Shown here: in pieces, positions 58,822 to 64,000 of the stretch
Numbering within the stretch: the stretch's first letter is position 1
Layout of the letters: every line of letters begins with the position of its first letter
Source of the DNA: an uncultured Lachnospiraceae bacterium
GTDB lineage: Bacteria > Bacillota > Clostridia > Lachnospirales > Lachnospiraceae
Assembly: GCA_902760755.1 (NCBI GenBank)
Contig: CACWHK010000007.1
Span: 57,436-121,435, forward strand
DNA: 64,000 nucleotides
Reading direction: 5' to 3'
The notes under the pieces: generated by a model
Databases searched by the model: none
The model's input: only the letters and a program-made list of their open reading frames with translations
What the model was told of the DNA's origin: nothing
Position numbers and translations under genes: made by a program

Positions 58822-60693
58822 ATGAGCAAACGAAAAATACTTACAAAGTGCATACTGGGCTTATATGATGTAGCGGCCGTGATCGCTGCCAGTATACTGG
58901 CGCTGATCGTCCGCTTTGACCTGCAGTTCAGCAAGGTTCCGAAGGAGTACCTGGATGTTATGAAGAGTACTCTCTGGGTGGCGGTTCTTACCACCATCGT
59001 GGTATTTGCTTTCTGCAGGCTTTATTCGAGTCTCTGGAGCTACGCGGGTGCCACGGAGTTTAAGAACATCGTGATCGCATGTGCGCTGGCAGGTCTTCTG
59101 AACATGGGCATCATCATGGCCATCAATTCCGAGAAGACGGTACCGCTTCCGCGAAGCTATTACGTGCTTTATGTGGTATTCCTTCTGATCCTCGTGATCA
59201 TCAGCCGGTTCTTCTACCGGACCGTATTCTCCGTAAAGCGGCAGGTGGTGGATACCAAAACCCGTGTACAGAAGAAGCGTGTCCTGGTCGTCGGAGCGGG
59301 CAGCGGCGGAAATGACCTGATCCGTGAGATCAAGAACAGTGAGTATCTTCCCATGAAGGTGGTCGGCGTGATCGATGATGATGCCGGCAAGGTGGGGAAT
59401 TATATCCATGGCGTAAAGGTCGTGGGTAAGAGAGAGGACATCCCGCGGATGGCTGAGAAGCTCCGTGCGGAGGAGATCATCCTGGCCATGCCCTCGGCTA
59501 AGCCGAAGCAGATCCATGATATTCTGGAGATCTGCAAGGTAACCGGATGTGAGCTGAAGAAGATGCCCGGCATCTATCAGCTGGTGACCGGAGAGGTCAG
59601 TGTTACGGACCTTCGTGAGGTGGACGTGAATGACCTTCTGGGCCGGGAACCGATCCAGGTAAACATCGATTCCATCATGGGATATGTATCCGGCAAGACC
59701 GTGCTTGTCACCGGTGGTGGCGGATCCATCGGAAGCGAGCTCTGCAGACAGATCGCAGGGCATAATCCGAAGCGGCTGGTCATCGTGGATATCTATGAGA
59801 ATACCACCTATGATGTCCAGAATGAATTAAAGAAGACCTATCCCGAGCTGGATCTTGTGGTCCTGATCGCATCCGTCCGGAATACCAAGCGGATGGATCA
59901 GATCTTTGAGATCTATCGCCCGGATATCGTATACCATGCAGCGGCACATAAGCATGTTCCGCTGATGGAGGACAGCCCCAACGAAGCCATCAAGAACAAC
60001 GTCCTCGGAACCTGGAAGATTGTACAGGCTGCAGACCGCTGGAAGGTAAAGCGCTTCGTCATGATCTCCACGGATAAGGCCGTGAACCCCACGAATATCA
60101 TGGGTGCCTCCAAGCGTCTCTGCGAGATGATCGTACAGACCTACGACAAGCATTCCGAGACCTCCTTCGTGGCGGTCCGCTTCGGAAATGTACTTGGTTC
60201 CAACGGAAGCGTGATCCCGCTCTTTAAGAAGCAGATCGCGGAGGGTGGACCGGTGACGGTAACCCACCCGGATATCATCCGGTACTTTATGACCATCCCC
60301 GAAGCAGTGTCTCTGGTGCTTCAGGCCGGTGCCTACGCAAAGGGCGGGGAGATCTTCGTCCTGGATATGGGTGAACCGGTGAAGATCCTGGATCTGGCCA
60401 GAAACCTGATCCTGCTCTCCGGACATAAGCCGGATGAGGACATCAAGATCATCTTTACGGGTCTTCGTCCCGGTGAGAAGCTCTACGAAGAGATGCTCAT
60501 GAAGGAAGAGGGCATGCAGGAGACGGAGAACAAGCTGATCCATATCGGAAAGCCCATCGAGCTGGATGAAACGAAGTTCATGGAACAGCTGAAGGAGCTG
60601 AGTGACTATGTGATCACGGAGCCTTATGATATCCGTGATTTTGTACAGCGAATGGTACCGACCTACCATCCGCAGACAGCAGAAGAACAGTAG
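58822..60693 (+). CDS. Membrane nucleotide-sugar 4,6-dehydratase (PglF/CapD/FlaA1 type)
   Basis: 623 residues. Four N-terminal membrane helices (about 10-125), a first Rossmann-like CoA-binding domain (VLVVGAGSGGNDLIREI), and a second, catalytic NAD(P) domain: KTVLVTGGGGSIGSELCRQI, then YHAAAHKHVPLMED, FVMISTDKAVNPTNIMGASK (the Ser-Thr-Asp/Lys catalytic region in place of Tyr-x3-Lys), and VRFGNVLGSNGSVIPLF. Such enzymes turn UDP-GlcNAc into the 4-keto-6-deoxy sugar, the substrate for the aminotransferases encoded next. Length is normal for the PglF/WbpM class. Confidence 0.95.
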   Translation: MSKRKILTKCILGLYDVAAVIAASILALIVRFDLQFSKVPKEYLDVMKSTLWVAVLTTIVVFAFCRLYSSLWSYAGATEFKNIVIACALAGLLNMGIIMAINSEKTVPLPRSYYVLYVVFLLILVIISRFFYRTVFSVKRQVVDTKTRVQKKRVLVVGAGSGGNDLIREIKNSEYLPMKVVGVIDDDAGKVGNYIHGVKVVGKREDIPRMAEKLRAEEIILAMPSAKPKQIHDILEICKVTGCELKKMPGIYQLVTGEVSVTDLREVDVNDLLGREPIQVNIDSIMGYVSGKTVLVTGGGGSIGSELCRQIAGHNPKRLVIVDIYENTTYDVQNELKKTYPELDLVVLIASVRNTKRMDQIFEIYRPDIVYHAAAHKHVPLMEDSPNEAIKNNVLGTWKIVQAADRWKVKRFVMISTDKAVNPTNIMGASKRLCEMIVQTYDKHSETSFVAVRFGNVLGSNGSVIPLFKKQIAEGGPVTVTHPDIIRYFMTIPEAVSLVLQAGAYAKGGEIFVLDMGEPVKILDLARNLILLSGHKPDEDIKIIFTGLRPGEKLYEEMLMKEEGMQETENKLIHIGKPIELDETKFMEQLKELSDYVITEPYDIRDFVQRMVPTYHPQTAEEQ

Positions 60694-60706
60694 AAGAACA
60701 GTAGAA

Positions 60707-60745
60707 GAAGAGCTGCGAAAACCGGTTTTCGCAGCTCTTCTTTTT
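60707..60745 (+). terminator. Perfect-palindrome terminator
   Basis: Bases 60707-60723 pair perfectly with 60724-60740 (17 bp, essentially no loop in the DNA), followed by five T. It partly separates the dehydratase from the aminotransferase gene, which has a TATAAT at 60770-60775 but no clear -35. Confidence 0.85.
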
Positions 60746-60811
60746 GGTGCATTTTTGCCGTGTTTATGGTATAATCTGAATATGTATGCACAAAAGAAGG
60801 AAGGCGAAATC

Positions 60812-63298
60812 ATGAAGATACCTTTTTCACCCCCGGATATACGGGAAAACGACATAGCTGAGGTCTCCGAGACCCTGCGTTCCGGCTGGATCACCACCGG
60901 TCCGCGCACCAAAGAATTTGAACGAAAGATCGCCGAATACGTCCATACACCGAAGGCTGTCTGCCTCGCTTCGGCAACCTCCTGTCTGGAAATGGCACTC
61001 CGGATCTTAGGGATCGGTCCTGGGGACGAAGTGATCACTTCGGTTTATACATTTACGGCCAGCGCAAGCCCCATCCACCATGTGGGTGCGAAGATCGTGC
61101 TGGTGGATACAAAGCCCGGCTCCTATGAGATGGATTATGACCAGATGGCCGAGAAGATCACGGAGCGGACCAAGGCCATCATCCCTGTGGATCTGGCGGG
61201 TGTGGTCTGTGATTATGATACCATTTACCGGATCATCGAAGAGAAGAAGAATCTGTTCCGGCCCGGCGGACGGTACCAGGAGGCCATCGGACGGATCGCG
61301 GTGGTAGCGGATGCGGCTCATTCCCTGGGAGCAAGAAGGGACGGGAAGATGTGCGGTGAGATCGCCGACTTCACGGTATTCTCCTTCCATGCAGTAAAGA
61401 ACCTTACCACGGCAGAGGGCGGTGCTCTTGTATGGCGTACCATCCCGGGCTGCCCGGATGATGAGATCTATAAGAAGCTGATGCTTCTTACCCTGCACGG
61501 CCAGAGCAAGGATGCGCTGGAGAAGTCCCAGCTGGGTGGCTGGGAGTATGATATCCTGCTGCCGGCCTACAAGTGCAATATGACGGATATGATGGCGGCC
61601 GCAGGTCTTACCCAGCTGGCCCGTTATGAGGATACACTGAAGCGGCGGCAGGAGATCGTGGACCGCTACAATGAAGCCTTCGCAGACTTCCCCATCGATG
61701 TGATCCAGGCGGATGCCGTATCGAAGGAATCCAGCAAGCATCTCTATATGCTGCGGATCCACGGGATCAATGAGGAAAGGCGAAACCGGATCATTTCCGA
61801 GCTCTCGAATCTCGGTGTGGCAACCAATGTTCACTACAAGCCGCTGGCCATGTACACGGCATATCGCGATATGGGTTTCCGGATCGAGGACTACCCGAAT
61901 GCTTACGCCCAGTACGAGAACGAGCTGACGCTTCCGCTGAATACCTGTATGACGGATACGGAGCTGGAGTATGTAATAAAGTCCTTCGGTCAGGTGCTGG
62001 GGATTACCCCGAAGCCGAAGGCAAAGAGAGAGCTGAAGCGCTTCGAGAAGAAGGTATGGCTTTCCTCACCGACCATGCACGGACCGGAAATGACCTACGT
62101 GCAGGAGGCATTTGCCACCAACTGGATGTCCACCGTGGGCGAGAATATCGACGAGGTGGAACGCCTTACGGCAGAGAAGGTGGGACGGAAGTTCTGTGTG
62201 GGTCTTTCCGCAGGAACGGCAGCCCTGCATATGGCCATCAAGCTTGCGGCAGAGCAGCTGTACGGTCAGCCGGATCCCATCAAGGGGTGCCTGGCCGGAA
62301 GAAAGGTTTTCTGCAGTGACATGACTTTTGATGCCACCGTGAATCCAGTGGCCTATGAGGGCGGAGAAGCCGTCTTTATCGATTCGGAATATGAAACCTG
62401 GAATATGGATCCCGTGGCACTGGAGAAGGCATTTGCCCTCTATCCGGATGTCCGGATCGTGATGCTGGCCCACCTCTACGGAACACCGGCGAAGATGGAT
62501 GAGATCCGCGAGATCTGTGAACGGCATGATGCACTGATCATCGAGGATGCGGCAGAGTCCTTTGGCGCAACCTACAAGGGTGCGCAGACCGGAAGCTTCG
62601 GAAATCCTTCGGGTGTGCTTTCGGCCAACGGTAACAAGATCATCACCGGGTCCTGCGGCGGTATGCTGCTGACGGATGATGAAGAGCTGGCCAATAAGGT
62701 CCGGAAATGGTCCACCCAGAGCCGTGAGGATGCTCCCTGGTATCAGCATGAGGAGATGGGCTACAACTACCGTATGAGCAACGTCATCGCGGGCGTGATC
62801 CGCGGACAGCTGCCCTATCTGGAGGAGCATATCGCACAGAAGAAGGCCATCTACGAGCGCTACAAGGCGGGACTTGCGGATCTTCCCGTGGATATGAATC
62901 CGTACCTTTCCTGTTCGGAGCCCAACTTCTGGCTGTCCTGCTGCACCATCCGGCCGGAGGCCATGTGCCGTCAGGTACGTGGAGAGAAGACGGTTCTCTT
63001 CCAGACAGAGCCGGGCAAGACCTGTCCGACGGAGATCCTGGAGAAGCTGGCGGAGTACAATGCAGAGGGACGCCCCATCTGGAAGCCCATGCATATGCAG
63101 CCGATCTACCAGACCCATCCGTACATTACGGCAGAGGGAAGCGGACGCGCAAGAAGCAACGCCTATATCGACGAAGGAAAGCGGATCGATGTGGGAGAAG
63201 ATATCTTTGAACGCGGACTCTGTCTCCCCAGTGACAACAAGATGACCCCGGAGGAGCAGGATGTGATCATTGAGCTGATCCACCGCTGCTTCGAGTAA
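60812..63298 (+). CDS. Tandem double DegT/DnrJ/EryC1-type sugar aminotransferase
   Basis: Start at the ATG after AAGGAAGG ([10 protein letters not shown]); 828 residues, about twice the family length. Half 1 (about 1-397) is ArnB/PseC-like: [24 protein letters not shown] (Asp for the PLP ring) and [15 protein letters not shown] with the PLP lysine Lys196. Half 2 (about 413-828) is PglE/EpsN-like: [25 protein letters not shown] and [14 protein letters not shown] with Lys609. Both halves look catalytically complete. They transfer amino groups from glutamate to keto-sugars on UDP, following the dehydratase encoded upstream. Two activities in one chain could give a diamino sugar or work on two different keto-sugars. 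Confidence 0.92.
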   Translation: MKIPFSPPDIRENDIAEVSETLRSGWITTGPRTKEFERKIAEYVHTPKAVCLASATSCLEMALRILGIGPGDEVITSVYTFTASASPIHHVGAKIVLVDTKPGSYEMDYDQMAEKITERTKAIIPVDLAGVVCDYDTIYRIIEEKKNLFRPGGRYQEAIGRIAVVADAAHSLGARRDGKMCGEIADFTVFSFHAVKNLTTAEGGALVWRTIPGCPDDEIYKKLMLLTLHGQSKDALEKSQLGGWEYDILLPAYKCNMTDMMAAAGLTQLARYEDTLKRRQEIVDRYNEAFADFPIDVIQADAVSKESSKHLYMLRIHGINEERRNRIISELSNLGVATNVHYKPLAMYTAYRDMGFRIEDYPNAYAQYENELTLPLNTCMTDTELEYVIKSFGQVLGITPKPKAKRELKRFEKKVWLSSPTMHGPEMTYVQEAFATNWMSTVGENIDEVERLTAEKVGRKFCVGLSAGTAALHMAIKLAAEQLYGQPDPIKGCLAGRKVFCSDMTFDATVNPVAYEGGEAVFIDSEYETWNMDPVALEKAFALYPDVRIVMLAHLYGTPAKMDEIREICERHDALIIEDAAESFGATYKGAQTGSFGNPSGVLSANGNKIITGSCGGMLLTDDEELANKVRKWSTQSREDAPWYQHEEMGYNYRMSNVIAGVIRGQLPYLEEHIAQKKAIYERYKAGLADLPVDMNPYLSCSEPNFWLSCCTIRPEAMCRQVRGEKTVLFQTEPGKTCPTEILEKLAEYNAEGRPIWKPMHMQPIYQTHPYITAEGSGRARSNAYIDEGKRIDVGEDIFERGLCLPSDNKMTPEEQDVIIELIHRCFE

Positions 63299-63339
63299 TC
63301 CGAAGAAGCGCCTTGCTTCGAAGGACAGAGGAGAACAGA

Positions 63340-64000
63340 ATGAAAAAGAAAAAGAACTGGATCGTCCCCCTCGGCGTGGCGGCATCGATCCTTACAGCGG
63401 TCTATATCTTTAAAAAGACCACGATCCATACGGATGTAAAGCAGCATCAGCCGAAGGGCTTCTATGAGGCGGTGGTGAAACGCCCCATGGATATCTGTCT
63501 TTCGGGACTGGCACTGCTCCTTCTTTCGCCGGTGCTGCTGGCGGTGGCGATCCTGGTAAGGACCAAGCTCGGTTCCCCCGTCATTTTCGCACAGGAGCGT
63601 CCCGGAAAGGACGGAAAGGTCTTTAAGCTGTATAAGTTCCGTACCATGACGGACGGCAGGGATGCAGAGGGCAACCTGCTTCCGGATGAGGAGCGGCTCA
63701 CCTCCTTCGGGAAGCTGCTTCGGTCCCTCAGCCTGGATGAGCTTCCGGAGCTCTGGAACATCCTGCGGGGAGATATGTCCATCGTCGGCCCCCGGCCGCT
63801 GCTGGTAAAGTATCTTCCGCGCTACAACGAGCACCAGGCAAGACGCCATGAGGTGCGCCCCGGCTTTACCGGACTGGCGCAGGTTCACGGCAGAAATGCA
63901 ATCACCTGGGAAGAGAAGTTTGACTGGGATGTGAAGTATGTGGATAACGTCACATTTCTCGGGGATATGAAGATCCTGCTGGATACTGTACGTATCGTCC
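63340..64000 (+). CDS. Bacterial sugar transferase / phosphoglycosyl transferase (3' end outside window)
   Basis: 220 residues are visible. A short basic tail and one helix (about 7-24), a polar spacer, then the membrane re-entrant helix region [20 protein letters not shown] and the catalytic core: [46 protein letters not shown] and SIVGPRPLL. This is the mono-topic PglC/WcaJ class, which moves a phospho-sugar from UDP to undecaprenyl phosphate. It follows the aminotransferase gene by 41 bases. The extra N-terminal helix compared with plain PglC is typical of longer forms. Confidence 0.93.
   Translation, partial: MKKKKNWIVPLGVAASILTAVYIFKKTTIHTDVKQHQPKGFYEAVVKRPMDICLSGLALLLLSPVLLAVAILVRTKLGSPVIFAQERPGKDGKVFKLYKFRTMTDGRDAEGNLLPDEERLTSFGKLLRSLSLDELPELWNILRGDMSIVGPRPLLVKYLPRYNEHQARRHEVRPGFTGLAQVHGRNAITWEEKFDWDVKYVDNVTFLGDMKILLDTVRIV

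Noticed and set aside
60660..60712. Repeated CAGTAGAAGAA around the dehydratase stop codon
   Set aside because: Two short copies only; most likely a small slippage duplication with no function beyond slightly moving the terminator.
60626..60811. Longer N-terminus of the double aminotransferase
   Set aside because: It would overlap the dehydratase gene and cross its terminator; the ATG at 60812 has a good ribosome site and begins at the conserved domain edge.

Overview
The window is chromosomal DNA of a Gram-positive member of the Clostridia, most probably a Lachnospiraceae. The reasons are moderate GC content, strong Shine-Dalgarno sites, GTG/TTG starts, a class II T-box leader in front of leuA, a GerMN-domain protein, GGDEF/EAL giants, DUF1653 and DUF5711 proteins, and many choline-binding-type cell-wall repeats. 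No phage, insertion sequence, CRISPR array or rRNA is visible. One tRNA-Gln(CUG) lies near 9.6 kb. The genus is not assigned.

Layout. 0-7.7 kb: small housekeeping enzymes on the + strand (TfoX-like, GNATs, a DUF1294-metallophosphoesterase fusion, a ProC-like reductase, a histidine phosphatase, two HAD hydrolases, an S1 protein, a PfkB kinase, DUF1653). 7.8-9.5 kb: a sodium/solute symporter with its own promoter. 9.5-11 kb: tRNA-Gln and an AT-richer lipoprotein gene. 11-21 kb: signalling (SpoIIE-type phosphatase, an ABC transporter pair, two >1000-residue PAS-GGDEF-EAL proteins). 21-23 kb: CvfB, RidA and a small membrane protein. 23-30 kb: a secreted coiled-coil M23 peptidase behind a WalR-like box, an ABC transporter, and a lemA-response regulator-kinase operon on the minus strand. 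30-35.6 kb: TetR, MMPL transporter and a heptad-repeat lipoprotein. 35.7-42.6 kb: ppk, a sensor kinase, a GerMN lipoprotein and comEC. 42.6-46.6 kb: a non-coding inverted-repeat array, a broken gene, rpsT, a cell-wall-binding protein and holA. 46.8-50.6 kb: glgB and putP. 50.7-55.4 kb: ung, a MATE-GHKL fusion and T-box/leuA. 55.4-58.7 kb: an envelope trio ending in cvpA. 58.8 kb to the end: a nucleotide-sugar pathway (membrane 4,6-dehydratase, a double aminotransferase, a phosphoglycosyl transferase cut by the window).

Most striking is the intergenic array at about 42.61-43.25 kb. At least seven units recur at a near-constant ~74-bp step. Each is framed by short inverted arms (ATTAGCC and GGCTAAT), but the purine-rich interiors fall into different sequence types. 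It sits at the apparent edge of an inverted rpsT-holA block, beside a broken gene. Other items worth attention are the 828-residue tandem DegT aminotransferase with both PLP lysines, the MATE transporter carrying a GHKL ATPase, the DUF1294-phosphoesterase fusion, the heptad-repeat lipoprotein paired with an MMPL pump, and a perfect WalR-type box before the M23 peptidase.

Gene functions come from motif reading only; no database search or folding program was run.
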